Source of the DNA: Psychrobacter sp. BI730
Lineage (GTDB): Bacteria; Pseudomonadota; Gammaproteobacteria; Pseudomonadales; Moraxellaceae
Assembly (NCBI RefSeq): GCF_013414195.1
Contig: NZ_JAATTV010000011.1
Coordinates: 1-64,000, forward strand
DNA length: 64,000 nucleotides
Reading direction: 5' to 3'
The notes under the pieces are model-generated. The model was not told the origin of the DNA, searched no databases, and saw only the letters and a program-made list of their open reading frames with translations. A program made the position numbers and the translations under genes. Shown piece after piece: positions 7,743-18,448 of this stretch. Position 1 is the first letter of the stretch; each line of letters opens with the position of its first letter.

Positions 7743-10700
7743 ATGCCAAACTCCCTCAGTATCGCAAAAGAGCGCATTAGCCAGATAAGCGATATTGCTA
7801 CCAGTTATGTACAAAAAGACAAATCACTATTTGATCATTTTATTCATAGCTATTATCAGCCGCTGCATCAAGAAACTGCAGAGGCGATTAGTAATGCTGA
7901 CTTGGCGGGCATGGCGCTACATCACTTTACACTACTCAAAGCTTACGACGGCAGCAAGCCGCAGCTGACAGTACTAAACCCAGCAGCAGAAGAGCAGCAC
8001 TTTCACAGCTCGCACACTGTCATTCAAATCGCAGCTTATGATAGACCATTCTTAGTTGATACGATTTTGATGAGCCTAGAAGCAGAAGGTATCGATGTTC
8101 ATCGTACTTATAACATCATCATCAGTGTTGAGCGTGATGAAAATGGTGATATCACCCATATCGAAGGCGCACATGAAAGTGCCACTTCACATATGTCATT
8201 GATTCATTGTGAAATTGCTTACCAAGACAACGAAGACTTGGAAGCACTGCAACAGATGCTGATGTCAAAAATTGACACGCTTGATACGGTCGTTGGCGAC
8301 TGGAAACAGATGCGTGCGCAGTTGAACGATATCAAAACTGAGCTTTCGACTAAGCCGCTACCAGAAGTATTCTACTCACAACAAGAAATCCAAGCATTTT
8401 TAGATTGGATCTTAGACGATCACTTTATATTCTTAGGATATCGTGAATACCGCTTGGAAGGTGGTCAGTCTATCGAAGTGACTTCTGAGCCGACCGATTT
8501 AGATTTATTCGCAATCGGTAACAGTGGTCTTGGTCTATTACGTGGTTCTGAAAAAGACAAGCTATCAGAAAGCTTCAGCCAATTGCCTAGAGGATTAAAG
8601 CAATTATTGACTGAGCCGCGCGTGTTAATGCTGTCTAAATCAAGCCGTGTGTCACCTGTGCATCGTTCAGTATATATGGACTTTTTGGGCATTCATAAGT
8701 TCGATGACAATGGTAACCTAATTGGTGAATACCGCTTTATCGGTTTGCTTACGTCACAAGCCTATCAGCTTACTGTACAGCAAATACCGTTATTGCGCGA
8801 AAAAGCCAATAAGATTATGGCGATGGCAGACTTGCCACGTGACGGTCACGCTCATCATAAGATGATGCATGTGATTAATACCTTACCACGTGATGATTTG
8901 TTCCAAGCCAGCGTCGAAGAGCTATACCCAATTGTTTCGGGCATTACTCAACTACAAGACAAAAAGAGCTTACGTCTATTTAGCCGTATCGACCATTATC
9001 AGCGTTTTGTTTCGTGCTTGGTTTATATCCCGCGTGATAAGTTCAATACCGAGCTACGTATTAAAGTACAAAACGTCCTAAAAGACGCCTATAACGGTAT
9101 GTCTTCAGGATTTACCACTGAGTTTAACGAATCTGCGCATGCTCGTGTGCATGTCCACGTACGTACCGTACCTGGCCAAGTAAACGACGTCAATATCGCC
9201 ACACTTGAAGCCAAATTATCAGCACTCATGCAATCATGGGATGATAATTATCAAAAAATGCTCCTCGACAATGTGGGTGAGCAACAAGCCAATGCTTTAA
9301 ATCGTCGTTTCTTAAACTATATTCCTGCTGCCTACCAAGAGCGTTTTGATGCTCGTACCGCAGTCGAAGACACGAAGCGTCTGGCAGGACTGACCGCAGA
9401 GCAACCAATGCTTTGGCACTTATACCAGTCGACAGGCGATGCACGTAACCAGCTCCACCTAAAGCTATACGGTCGCGAGCAGCCGGTTATCTTGTCAAAA
9501 GTATTGCCAATACTTGAAAACTTTGGTGTGTCAGTTATCTCAGCACAGACTTATGAGTTTGACTTGCCAGAGCAGCCTATCTGGATGCAAGAGTATGAAC
9601 TGACCCTAGAGCATGTCGATACGGTCAATATGCAAGTAGTACGTGGTCAGTTCGAAGATAGCCTCAAGCAAATCTGGGCAGGTCGCGTTGAAAGCGATTC
9701 ATTTAATGAATTGGTACTAACGACCAAGCTCGATACTTATGATGTCGTCGTATTGCGTGCATTGTCTCGCTATATGCTGCAAGCACGTGCGCCATTCTCT
9801 AGTGCTTATATTCAGCAAACTGTGGTCAAAAACAGCGATATCAGTGTCGCGTTAGGTAGTTTGTTTGACGCACGCATGAATCCTAAGTATAGCCTCGATA
9901 CGCGTCAAGAAAAGGCTGCTACCATTCAAGAGCAAATCACAGCGGCGTTAGCAGATGTGGATAGCCTGGATGAAGATCGTATTTTGCGTTGGTACTTAGA
10001 TTTGATCAATGCGATGGTACGTACCAACTTCTATCAAGTCGATAGTGATGGTCAGCGCAAAGATCGTCTGTCATTTAAGTTCTTGGCAGCAGACATTCCA
10101 AACTTGCCTAAACCAAAGCCAATGTTTGAGATATTTGTGTATTCACCACGCGTCGAAGCTGTACATTTACGTGGCGGCAAAGTCGCTCGTGGTGGTCTGC
10201 GCTGGTCAGATCGTATGGAAGATTTCCGTACTGAAGTACTTGGCCTTGTCAAAGCACAGATGGTCAAAAACGCAGTAATCGTCCCTGTAGGCTCTAAAGG
10301 TGGTTTCATTGTAAAAACCAAGAGCATGGCTGATGGTCGTGAGGCGTTCCAAGCAGAAGGTATCGCTTGTTATCAGACATTCTTACGCGGCATGCTTGAT
10401 GTCACAGACAATATTGTAGATGGCAACATCGTCCCGCCAGCCAACACGGTACGCCATGATGAAGACGACCCGTACTTGGTTGTTGCAGCAGACAAAGGTA
10501 CAGCTACCTTCTCTGACATAGCCAACGCGTTAGCAGCAGAGTACAACTTCTGGCTAGATGATGCCTTTGCATCAGGTGGCTCAGTAGGGTATGACCATAA
10601 AGCAATGGGTATCACAGCTCGCGGTGGATGGGAGTCGGTCAAACGTCACTTCCGTATGCGCGGTATGGACATCCAAAACCGTGATGACTTCACCGTTGTC

Positions 10701-12590
10701 GGTATTGGTGACATGAGTGGTGATGTATTCGGTAATGGCATGTTGCTCTCAACGCATACTAAGCTCGTTGCTGCCTTTAACCATTTGCATATCTTTATTG
10801 ATCCTAATCCAGATACGGCGGCCTCATACGCTGAGCGCGCACGCTTGTTTGAATTACCACGCTCATCATGGGCAGATTATGAAGCATCATTGATCAGTCA
10901 AGGTGGTGGGATATTCTCGCGCCAAGACAAAACCATCGCTATCAGTCCTGAAATGAAATCGCTCTTCGATATCAGTGAAGATAGCCTTGCACCGAATGAT
11001 TTGATCAGTGCGTTACTACGGGCACCTGTCGATCTTATTTGGAATGGTGGTATCGGTACTTATGTCAAAAGTGCAAACGAAACGCATGCTGACGTGGGCG
11101 ACCGTGCAAATGATTCGCTGCGTATCGATGGTAATGAGCTACGCGCAGCTGTCGTTGGTGAGGGTGGTAATTTAGGTCTAACTCAGCAAGGCCGTATCGA
11201 GTACGCTCAAACGGGTGGACGTATCTATACAGATGCAATCGATAACTCAGGCGGTGTTAACTGTTCGGATCATGAAGTCAATATCAAAATCCTACTTGGC
11301 AAAGTGGTCGAGCAAGGCGATATGACGCTGAAGCAACGTAATGAGCTGCTTGAGAGTATGACTGACACCGTAGCAGAACTGGTATTACGTCAAAACTACT
11401 TACAACCACAAGCGATTGAGCTGAGCCATATTCGTGCAGCAGCTAATTTGAATGATCATCAGCGCTTTATTCAGATGCTAGAGAGTGAAGGGCGTCTGGA
11501 TCGTGCGATTGAGTATCTACCATCAGACGAAGAGATTGCGAAGCGTCAAAAAGCGGATACTGGTCTGACCAACCCTGAGCTAGCAGTGGTCTTGGCTTAT
11601 GGCAAGATGTGGGTTTATGACAATCTACTACTATCTGATTTACCAGATGATCCGTACTTTATCAATGAGCTACGTAAGTACTTCCCAGATGAGCTTGCGT
11701 CACGCTTCTTCGATGAGATGACTAAGCATCGTTTGCATCGCGAGATTATCAGTACTTACTTGACCAACAGTGTGGTCAACCGCTTAGGTATTGAAGCGCT
11801 ATTCCGTCTCTTTGAGGAAACCGATCAATCACTAGCCACTATCGTACGTGGTTATGCGATTAGCCGTGATGTATTCAACGTATCGCGCGCTTGGAAAGCA
11901 CTTGAAGCATTAGACAATCAAGTTGAGGCCACATTACTGCTGAACCTTGAGCTACGTCTACGTGATTCACTTGAGCGCGGTGTGGTCTGGTTCATCAATG
12001 CCTTCGGTCAAAATCTGCAAGTCGCTGATATGATTAGCCGCTTTAGTGAAAGCGTTGAAAAACTGACTAAGCCAAGTGGTTTTATCGAGCAGCAATTTGC
12101 ACAATATCTGCAAGAAGATACCAAACGCTTGATGCAAAAAGAGCTGTCTGATAATGATGCTACGCTATTTGCGATGCTACCGTACCATGTCGATGCGCTC
12201 GATGCTGCATTGCTTGCTGAGCAATACGAGCGTCCTGTTGATGAGATTGCAACTTTATACTTTGAAGCCTATCAAGTATTACAGTTAGACTGGATGATGG
12301 AAAATATTGCGAACCTACCACAGCAAGATTATTGGGATCGCCGTGCACGCCATGCGTTAGTGAACGAGTTGTCACGCAGCTTGCGCTTATTGATGGATGC
12401 GGTACTGTCCAAACCAGATGCTAAGCAAGCATTTAGTGAATGGAGAGCAAGACACGTCGATCAGCTTGCAGCAGTCACCACAGAGATGAATAAGTTGGAT
12501 GAGCTACATAGCAACGATGAAGAAGGTCAAATCGGTCTTTCAACGTTGTCAGTATTGATGAGTGAGCTTAGTGGTTTAGTTACTAAGTAA
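7743..12590 (+). CDS. gdhB: NAD-specific glutamate dehydrogenase, large (180-kDa-type)
   Basis: About 1615 residues, the size of the bacterial L-GDH180 class. It oxidises L-glutamate to 2-oxoglutarate and ammonium with NAD+; cytosolic, catabolic. The long N-terminal half holds ACT-like regulatory segments (for example AAYDRPFLVDTILMSLEAEG). The catalytic core includes RGGKVARGGLRWSDR (near 810), PVGSKGGFIVK (near 847) and IGDMSGDVFGNGML, followed by NGGIGTYVK and a long helical C-terminal domain typical of the class. The start at MPNSLSIAKERI is chosen because AAGGA lies eight bases upstream. An ATG 36 bp earlier has no such site. It would feed from and into the 2-oxoglutarate pool that the hydroxyproline genes also supply. 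Confidence 0.95.
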   Translation: MPNSLSIAKERISQISDIATSYVQKDKSLFDHFIHSYYQPLHQETAEAISNADLAGMALHHFTLLKAYDGSKPQLTVLNPAAEEQHFHSSHTVIQIAAYDRPFLVDTILMSLEAEGIDVHRTYNIIISVERDENGDITHIEGAHESATSHMSLIHCEIAYQDNEDLEALQQMLMSKIDTLDTVVGDWKQMRAQLNDIKTELSTKPLPEVFYSQQEIQAFLDWILDDHFIFLGYREYRLEGGQSIEVTSEPTDLDLFAIGNSGLGLLRGSEKDKLSESFSQLPRGLKQLLTEPRVLMLSKSSRVSPVHRSVYMDFLGIHKFDDNGNLIGEYRFIGLLTSQAYQLTVQQIPLLREKANKIMAMADLPRDGHAHHKMMHVINTLPRDDLFQASVEELYPIVSGITQLQDKKSLRLFSRIDHYQRFVSCLVYIPRDKFNTELRIKVQNVLKDAYNGMSSGFTTEFNESAHARVHVHVRTVPGQVNDVNIATLEAKLSALMQSWDDNYQKMLLDNVGEQQANALNRRFLNYIPAAYQERFDARTAVEDTKRLAGLTAEQPMLWHLYQSTGDARNQLHLKLYGREQPVILSKVLPILENFGVSVISAQTYEFDLPEQPIWMQEYELTLEHVDTVNMQVVRGQFEDSLKQIWAGRVESDSFNELVLTTKLDTYDVVVLRALSRYMLQARAPFSSAYIQQTVVKNSDISVALGSLFDARMNPKYSLDTRQEKAATIQEQITAALADVDSLDEDRILRWYLDLINAMVRTNFYQVDSDGQRKDRLSFKFLAADIPNLPKPKPMFEIFVYSPRVEAVHLRGGKVARGGLRWSDRMEDFRTEVLGLVKAQMVKNAVIVPVGSKGGFIVKTKSMADGREAFQAEGIACYQTFLRGMLDVTDNIVDGNIVPPANTVRHDEDDPYLVVAADKGTATFSDIANALAAEYNFWLDDAFASGGSVGYDHKAMGITARGGWESVKRHFRMRGMDIQNRDDFTVVGIGDMSGDVFGNGMLLSTHTKLVAAFNHLHIFIDPNPDTAASYAERARLFELPRSSWADYEASLISQGGGIFSRQDKTIAISPEMKSLFDISEDSLAPNDLISALLRAPVDLIWNGGIGTYVKSANETHADVGDRANDSLRIDGNELRAAVVGEGGNLGLTQQGRIEYAQTGGRIYTDAIDNSGGVNCSDHEVNIKILLGKVVEQGDMTLKQRNELLESMTDTVAELVLRQNYLQPQAIELSHIRAAANLNDHQRFIQMLESEGRLDRAIEYLPSDEEIAKRQKADTGLTNPELAVVLAYGKMWVYDNLLLSDLPDDPYFINELRKYFPDELASRFFDEMTKHRLHREIISTYLTNSVVNRLGIEALFRLFEETDQSLATIVRGYAISRDVFNVSRAWKALEALDNQVEATLLLNLELRLRDSLERGVVWFINAFGQNLQVADMISRFSESVEKLTKPSGFIEQQFAQYLQEDTKRLMQKELSDNDATLFAMLPYHVDALDAALLAEQYERPVDEIATLYFEAYQVLQLDWMMENIANLPQQDYWDRRARHALVNELSRSLRLLMDAVLSKPDAKQAFSEWRARHVDQLAAVTTEMNKLDELHSNDEEGQIGLSTLSVLMSELSGLVTK

Positions 12591-12620
12591 TGAAGTAATA
12601 TCACTCCCAAACTGTCGCAC

Positions 12621-12656
12621 AAAAAAACCACCGTTCTTCATGTTCGGTGGTTTTTC
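12621..12656. terminator. Bidirectional intrinsic terminator (gdhB / sbcC)
   Basis: AAAAACCACCG/CGGTGGTTTTT has an 11-nt loop and A and T tracts on both sides. It lies between convergent genes. Confidence 0.92.
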
Positions 12657-12714
12657 ATTGTCTAAAAGAAATAGTTTAATTGAAAGTATTAAGTAGTAAA
12701 GTGATTAACCTAAC

Positions 12715-15700
12715 TTATGATGCTTTTTCACTGACGACTTTATGACACCCTTGACCACTAATTCGGCTAAATCCGCCCGAGAGCTTCTCGACTTTAATCT
12801 GGGTTAAAATGCGATCTTTTAGCGCCTGAACATGGGATATCACCCCGATTAATTTACCTTCTTGCTGTAGATTGGTCAGCGTATCAAGTGCAATGTCTAA
12901 AGATTCCTCATCCAACGTACCAAACCCTTCATCCAAAAATAGCGAATCCACACGTATATTTTGGCTGGCCATCTGTGATAGCCCTAGTGCTAATGCTAGG
13001 CTAATGATAAAACCTTCGCCGCCTGAGAGGTTTTTAGTGCTGCGAATTTCACCGCCCTGATAATTATCAATGACATTCAGCTCAAGTGGACTATTATCAT
13101 CACGGGCCAGCAAATAGCGATCGCTCATTTTTTGCAGCTGCGTATTGGCGTGAGTGACCATAAGGTCAAAGGTTAGCCCTTGAGCAAAAGTACGGAACTT
13201 TTTGCCATCAGATGAACCAATCAATTTATGCAATTGTTGCCAAACTTGCAGTTTGTCCTTTTGAGCAGTGATAGCATCAAGCTGTGCCTGTTGGGTGGTT
13301 TTTTTGTCTTCATTGTCCTTTAGACGCTGACTGATTGCACCGATTGACTCAATTCGTTTGTTAAATTCATCTTGGGCTTGTGATTGCTGTTGGATAAGCA
13401 TTTCTCTATCGTCTACTGTCAGCGGATTGGCTTGTTTATCTGCAAGTGTTTTTTGTGTTGCATCCAATAAAGATTGCGCTTGCTTTAGGGCATAATCGAT
13501 ATGCTGTTGCTGCTGTCTAAGTGCGTTACGCTCATCTATGGGCAGGCGTGCATTAGTAAAATCTATTTCATTAGCGAAATCAGAGGCGGCAAGCGCTGAC
13601 TTAAAGGTATCTTCTTGGCTGCTAAGTGTAATCCTTACAGTAGTCATTTTCTCAGTCACCTGACGTTGCTTATCCAGCAATTGACTAAGTATGTGCTCAG
13701 CATTGTCTAACTGTCTTTGCGTAGAGGTCTGCGTGGTTTTAGCCTGATCTAACGCATCACGTAAACGCTTTTCTTCTGTTTCAGGATCTTTATTAGCAAA
13801 AACATACTTTCTATCTGTTTGTAATTTCTCAATCGCCTCAGTTCTTTCTGCCACGAGTTGAACCAGTTTACCAAGCTCATTTTTTTCTTTGTCGAGCTGA
13901 GACTGCTTAGTCTCGATTTGTGTTTCTAGACGACTGAGTGATGTTTTTAGGTTTTGTTGATCCTCTTTATAGTCGTTGAACTGTTTCTTGATTTGTAAAA
14001 AGGCACTGTGACATTGGCGCAGGGTGTTGATATGCGACTGATATTCCGTTTCACTTAGTATGGCTTGGCCTTCAATACTGGTTATCAACGGTTGTAATGA
14101 TTGCAGTGAAGAACGTATCGCCATTTTTGCATCTGACTGATGTTTGTCAGCGGAATATTTATTTAACGGAGCTAATATATCGGTTTTGAGCACAGTCAAT
14201 TCAGAAAAATTATCAGCAGATTTCTTGTCTAAGTTTTCTATAGCCCAGGTTGTTTTTTCACTATTGCTCTCAATATCGTTAATAGTGCTGGTTAGCTCAC
14301 GCTGCTCCTTGTCTAACGCTTCGATGTCATTACGCATCGTAGAGAGCGACTCGCTAAGCGTTTCATATTGAGTTAACGTATTTTTAAGAGATTCTCTACG
14401 CTTACCTAGCTCGATTTTGCTACTGTCTAATAATGACAGCGCATCTACATGCGTCTCAATCTGCATCAATGGTTTTAATGTTTCAGCAACAAATTGAGAA
14501 TAGCCTTTATTTAGTACTGAACTGACCAACTGGTCGATATCTGTCTTTAACTTTTGTATTTGGTGATTTAGCAGGGTTTGTTGCTCTTCCGCTTGCGCAA
14601 ACTGCTGTCGTACAGTTGCTTGATTAATACGATGTTTAGATAAAGTATCTTCTAAATTGGATATAGTCGTATCCAGCTCTGCTATTTGCCGCTGAGTTTG
14701 CGTTGCTTCCGTTTCTTGTATCAAATGTGGGTGGTCTGCACTATAAGGATGCTCTAGCGATCCACAAAGCGGGCAAGGATGACCATCTTTTAGGTCAGCG
14801 ATATAGTCTTCTAACTTGGCGACTTTTTGTAGTAAATGCAGCTGGGCTTGTTTGTCTTGACGCTTTTCTTTGGCAGCGCTGATAGCCGATTCATTATCAG
14901 CGATTAAGCCTGCCAGCTTTGTGAGGTCGTTACTCATTACTGGCAAGGTCGCAACTATTTTCTCTACTTGTACGCTAAGCTCATCTTGCTGTTTTGCCTT
15001 AACGCTCACTTGGTCAAGTTGACGGTTGATATCATCAATCTGCTCTTGCTCATCTCGCATATCAGCCAATGACTGCACTTGGGTTAATGCTGCTTGCTCT
15101 TGTTGTAAAGCGGCCAATTTATCCTGTATAGACAACATGGTGGTGTCTTTTGTCTTTTTCTGTTGATTTAAGACGTCAAGTTTGGCGCGATACTGGTGGA
15201 TCTGTTGCTGCTGGCTTGTTTTATCATCTGATAGGGCGGTATTCTCTTGCAATAGGGCTTTTAGTCGGCCGCAATGACTCTTAAAATTCGCTATATCACT
15301 ATCGATAGTGTTTAATTCATGGGCGTCATTAAGATAGCCTTCGACACGTGTGAGCTGGATTTTATTCTGCGCAGCCTGCTGTTTATGGTTGTCTATCTCT
15401 TTACTTAAATGTTGAGTGCTGCTCATTAGAGTTTGCTGTCTTTGCTCAATGTCTTTTAGGACATTCTTATTCTGCGCAATTTCCACATCGAGTTTACGCG
15501 CCTGCGCAATATTAGGTAGAGCCGTTTGCAAAGCTTCGTGGGCAGCTTGTGTATGATTTTTTGCTGTCTCTAGATGTGTGGTCGCTTGTTCTAAGTCATT
15601 TTGTTTCTGCGGTAGGATGCCAGTTATTTGCTGCTGTTCTTCTTGTAAACGTTTTAGATTATCTCGACTATGGACAAGTTGGCTGAACTGACTATCAATC

Positions 15701-16590
15701 TCCAACGCTTTATTAGCAGCGATTAAGCGTTTGGCACTAGGGATGAAGTCTTGCTGAGCCTGCTGAGCCTGCGCTAGATCATTTTGATAAGTATTCAGTT
15801 TTTCTTTTGATTCTGTGACGCTATCTAGCCACTTTATCTTTTCGGCCAAATCTTGAATGGTCTGCTGCTGTTCACTTTGAGCACTTTGATATGACTGCAA
15901 GTCCGATTTTAACTGACTTTCTTCATCGGTATTTAAAAGCATCAACCCGTCTAAACCGTATTGCAGCTTATTAAGAATTTCTTCCTCGGTACGTTTCTTA
16001 TCATGAACCTGTGTTGAGATGGTCGCGTAAATATCAGTGCCAGTGATTTTCTCTAAAATATCTGCGCGTTCATCAGCCTTTGCCTTTAGAAATGCTGAAA
16101 AACTGCCCTGAGCTAGCAATATAGAGCGAGTGAACTGTTGAAAATCCATCCGAGTCAGTTCAATGATCTTGTTTTTGGTATGCTTTAAGGTACTCTCTAA
16201 CAGCTCATCCTCTTTTGACGAGTCATCAACGTTTATCTTAGCGATTTCATGAGTCGCATCTTGCAGATTGCCATCTGCTTTATTGTAAGCACGGCGTTGC
16301 CCCCAGCGGCAGCGATACTGCTCACCATTTAAGTCAATCACTACTTCAGCGAAACACTCTGCCGTCTGCCGCGTCATCACCTCATTACTGCTCTTACTGA
16401 TACTATTAATCCTTGGCGTCTCACCATATAGCGCTAAGCAAATAGCATCCAATATGGTGGTCTTGCCAGCACCTGTTTGCCCAGTGATAGCAAAGATACC
16501 TTCATTGGTAAAGGCAGTATCAGCAAAATCAATATGCCATTCGCCTTTTAGGGAGTTGAGGTTTTTTAGTCTGAGTTCGATTAGGCGCAT
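12715..16590 (-). CDS. sbcC: SbcCD nuclease ATPase subunit SbcC
   Basis: A Rad50-type SMC-like ATPase of 1291 residues, partner of the SbcD nuclease. The complex cleaves hairpins and protein-blocked DNA ends. Walker A is GQTGAGKTT at 37-45. Long Gln/Leu-rich coiled coils surround the zinc-hook CPLC near residue 605. The signature is LSGGEGF near 1187 and Walker B is FLDEGFGTLD near 1226. Length is somewhat over the E. coli protein (1048) because of longer coiled coils. It follows sbcD by 83 bp, so the two form an operon read leftward. Confidence 0.95.
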   Translation of the reverse strand: MRLIELRLKNLNSLKGEWHIDFADTAFTNEGIFAITGQTGAGKTTILDAICLALYGETPRINSISKSSNEVMTRQTAECFAEVVIDLNGEQYRCRWGQRRAYNKADGNLQDATHEIAKINVDDSSKEDELLESTLKHTKNKIIELTRMDFQQFTRSILLAQGSFSAFLKAKADERADILEKITGTDIYATISTQVHDKKRTEEEILNKLQYGLDGLMLLNTDEESQLKSDLQSYQSAQSEQQQTIQDLAEKIKWLDSVTESKEKLNTYQNDLAQAQQAQQDFIPSAKRLIAANKALEIDSQFSQLVHSRDNLKRLQEEQQQITGILPQKQNDLEQATTHLETAKNHTQAAHEALQTALPNIAQARKLDVEIAQNKNVLKDIEQRQQTLMSSTQHLSKEIDNHKQQAAQNKIQLTRVEGYLNDAHELNTIDSDIANFKSHCGRLKALLQENTALSDDKTSQQQQIHQYRAKLDVLNQQKKTKDTTMLSIQDKLAALQQEQAALTQVQSLADMRDEQEQIDDINRQLDQVSVKAKQQDELSVQVEKIVATLPVMSNDLTKLAGLIADNESAISAAKEKRQDKQAQLHLLQKVAKLEDYIADLKDGHPCPLCGSLEHPYSADHPHLIQETEATQTQRQIAELDTTISNLEDTLSKHRINQATVRQQFAQAEEQQTLLNHQIQKLKTDIDQLVSSVLNKGYSQFVAETLKPLMQIETHVDALSLLDSSKIELGKRRESLKNTLTQYETLSESLSTMRNDIEALDKEQRELTSTINDIESNSEKTTWAIENLDKKSADNFSELTVLKTDILAPLNKYSADKHQSDAKMAIRSSLQSLQPLITSIEGQAILSETEYQSHINTLRQCHSAFLQIKKQFNDYKEDQQNLKTSLSRLETQIETKQSQLDKEKNELGKLVQLVAERTEAIEKLQTDRKYVFANKDPETEEKRLRDALDQAKTTQTSTQRQLDNAEHILSQLLDKQRQVTEKMTTVRITLSSQEDTFKSALAASDFANEIDFTNARLPIDERNALRQQQQHIDYALKQAQSLLDATQKTLADKQANPLTVDDREMLIQQQSQAQDEFNKRIESIGAISQRLKDNEDKKTTQQAQLDAITAQKDKLQVWQQLHKLIGSSDGKKFRTFAQGLTFDLMVTHANTQLQKMSDRYLLARDDNSPLELNVIDNYQGGEIRSTKNLSGGEGFIISLALALGLSQMASQNIRVDSLFLDEGFGTLDEESLDIALDTLTNLQQEGKLIGVISHVQALKDRILTQIKVEKLSGGFSRISGQGCHKVVSEKAS

Positions 16591-16673
16591 GGATAAGTCT
16601 TAATATTAGTAATAGCCGCAACTGCGAAAAATTGAGAGAGATAAGGAAGTGTGGTCATGATATGTCACTTATA

Positions 16674-18251
16674 TCATTCTGCCTGTTTGTCTTCATGACG
16701 TAAGTTATAAAGTATCTGACCATAGGCATCGCGCAACGAGTCTTTTTGCGAATCGGGTATGTCATTAAGCGTCAAACAGCGCTCAAAAACTTCCATCTCA
16801 TTTAAGTCCTGCAAGTTCTCGGAAGTCTGCTGTTGATTAAGCACTTTATTATAAGTACGAGTGTTTTTTATCTTAAGCACTTCACAGGGTAACCCTTCTA
16901 CCATTGCTTGCACTTGCTCACGCAAATCACTGACAATCTCATCGCCTGTATAGACAATCTCTAGCCAAATAGAGTCCGATTGTGTAAGCGCTTGAATGGT
17001 TTGTTCAATTGTGGTTAGGTCACCAGATATTTGCGCCAATTGTTGGAACTTTGGAATGGGTAGGGATACTACTTGCATCTGATTAGCGTCATCGCGATGT
17101 AGAATTTTATTGCTATTCACGGCGTCAGTAGAAGTTTCTCGAATGCTTTTATATTGCTCAGGCTGAATAGGAGTATTTTCTACGACAGTAGATTTTTTAA
17201 CTTCCTCATCTTCTAATGGCTCATCAAAGCCAAACAAGTCATCCATGAAAGGCAGTTCCTGACTAGACACTTTTTTAGCGGTTTTTTCTGCTAATTTATC
17301 TACTGATTTTTTCACTTGGGCGACTTCAATGTCAGCAGCTGTATCGATAGCATGAGGAGTAATACTATCAGGTGCGACGTTTAACCCTAAAATGTCGTTA
17401 TCAAAATGCTCTGCGGCACCAAACTGTACCAGCAATACTTGCTTTTGCTGTTTGGCCTCTCCGAAACCCATCGCGATGGGTGAGCCTGAATAGCGAATAC
17501 TCTCACGACCGCCAACGCGCTGCGGTACGTGCAAATGCCCAAGAGCGACATAATCAAAGCCATCATTGAACATATCGGCAGATATTTTACCTAGTGAGCC
17601 GACATAGAGCTCGCGTACACCGTCATCCTCAGTTGTTTTGCCACCAGACGCGAATAGATGCCCTGTGGCGATGATAGGAATATATCGCTGATGCGTTTTG
17701 TTTAAGTCAGCTTGCTTAGTCTTCGCAATGTCTGCGACATTGTCATAATGCTCGCAAATACCAGCGATAACATTGGCGTCTTTGCTATCTGCGGACTCGC
17801 CAGCGCTACTGCTACGCACATCTCGATCGCGCAAATAGGGTACAGCAGCAATAATACAATGAGGGTTGTTGTCGTCATCACCCAAGACTAATACTTCATC
17901 GTCCAAGTCATCACAAGCAGTGCCAATTACATGTACGTTCAAAAATTTAAGCACATTACTTGGTGCGTCTAAAAATGTCGGTGAGTCGTGATTGCCTGCG
18001 ACAATAACCACATGCTGACAGCAGGAGCGTGAGACCTTACCCAAAAACTCATAATACAGCGCTTGGGCTTTATTGCTTGGGGTCATGGTATCGAAGATAT
18101 CACCTGCGACGATCAATATATCTACTTGCTGTGCGCTGATGGTGTCTTGTAGCCAATGCAGGAATAACTCAAACTCTTCATAGCGAAGACGCCCATATAG
18201 GCGTCGCCCCAAGTGCCAGTCTGAGGTATGCAATATGGTCAAAGGTTTCAT
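16674..18251 (-). CDS. sbcD: SbcCD nuclease subunit SbcD
   Basis: Mre11-type calcineurin-like metallophosphoesterase. Metal-site motifs in order: HTSDWHLG, VAGDIFD, AGNHD, ATGHLFASG and LGHLH. The C-terminal capping domain follows. An extra stretch of roughly 90 residues, rich in Asp, Glu and Lys (including DDLFGFDEPLEDEE), sits between nuclease and cap and makes the protein about 525 residues against about 400 in E. coli. The start at MKPLTILHTSDW is chosen by family alignment; an in-frame ATG at 18296 would add 15 Ser-rich residues. Neither has a clear ribosome site. First gene of the sbcDC operon. Confidence 0.93.
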   Translation of the reverse strand: MKPLTILHTSDWHLGRRLYGRLRYEEFELFLHWLQDTISAQQVDILIVAGDIFDTMTPSNKAQALYYEFLGKVSRSCCQHVVIVAGNHDSPTFLDAPSNVLKFLNVHVIGTACDDLDDEVLVLGDDDNNPHCIIAAVPYLRDRDVRSSSAGESADSKDANVIAGICEHYDNVADIAKTKQADLNKTHQRYIPIIATGHLFASGGKTTEDDGVRELYVGSLGKISADMFNDGFDYVALGHLHVPQRVGGRESIRYSGSPIAMGFGEAKQQKQVLLVQFGAAEHFDNDILGLNVAPDSITPHAIDTAADIEVAQVKKSVDKLAEKTAKKVSSQELPFMDDLFGFDEPLEDEEVKKSTVVENTPIQPEQYKSIRETSTDAVNSNKILHRDDANQMQVVSLPIPKFQQLAQISGDLTTIEQTIQALTQSDSIWLEIVYTGDEIVSDLREQVQAMVEGLPCEVLKIKNTRTYNKVLNQQQTSENLQDLNEMEVFERCLTLNDIPDSQKDSLRDAYGQILYNLRHEDKQAE

Positions 18252-18370
18252 TTGCGTGGTCAAAGAAGAAGACAAGCTAGCATCAGGTATGGGCATAAGT
18301 AGACTATGATTATGAGCAGTAGAAAGTCTTCATTCTAGCAAGAATCGTTGAGATTTGCGCTGTTGCCAAA

Positions 18371-18407
18371 AGAAAACCCTACCAATAATATACTGGTAGG
18401 GTTTTCT
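18371..18407 (-). terminator. Intrinsic terminator of cysG
   Basis: A perfect 14-bp inverted repeat (AGAAAACCCTACCA / TGGTAGGGTTTTCT), 9-nt loop. On the minus strand it lies 42 nt after the cysG stop and is T-rich at its 3' side. Confidence 0.85.
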
Positions 18408-18448
18408 TCTTATTTGAGACTCATCGTTTTGCAGGTTAGCAGTAAGCG

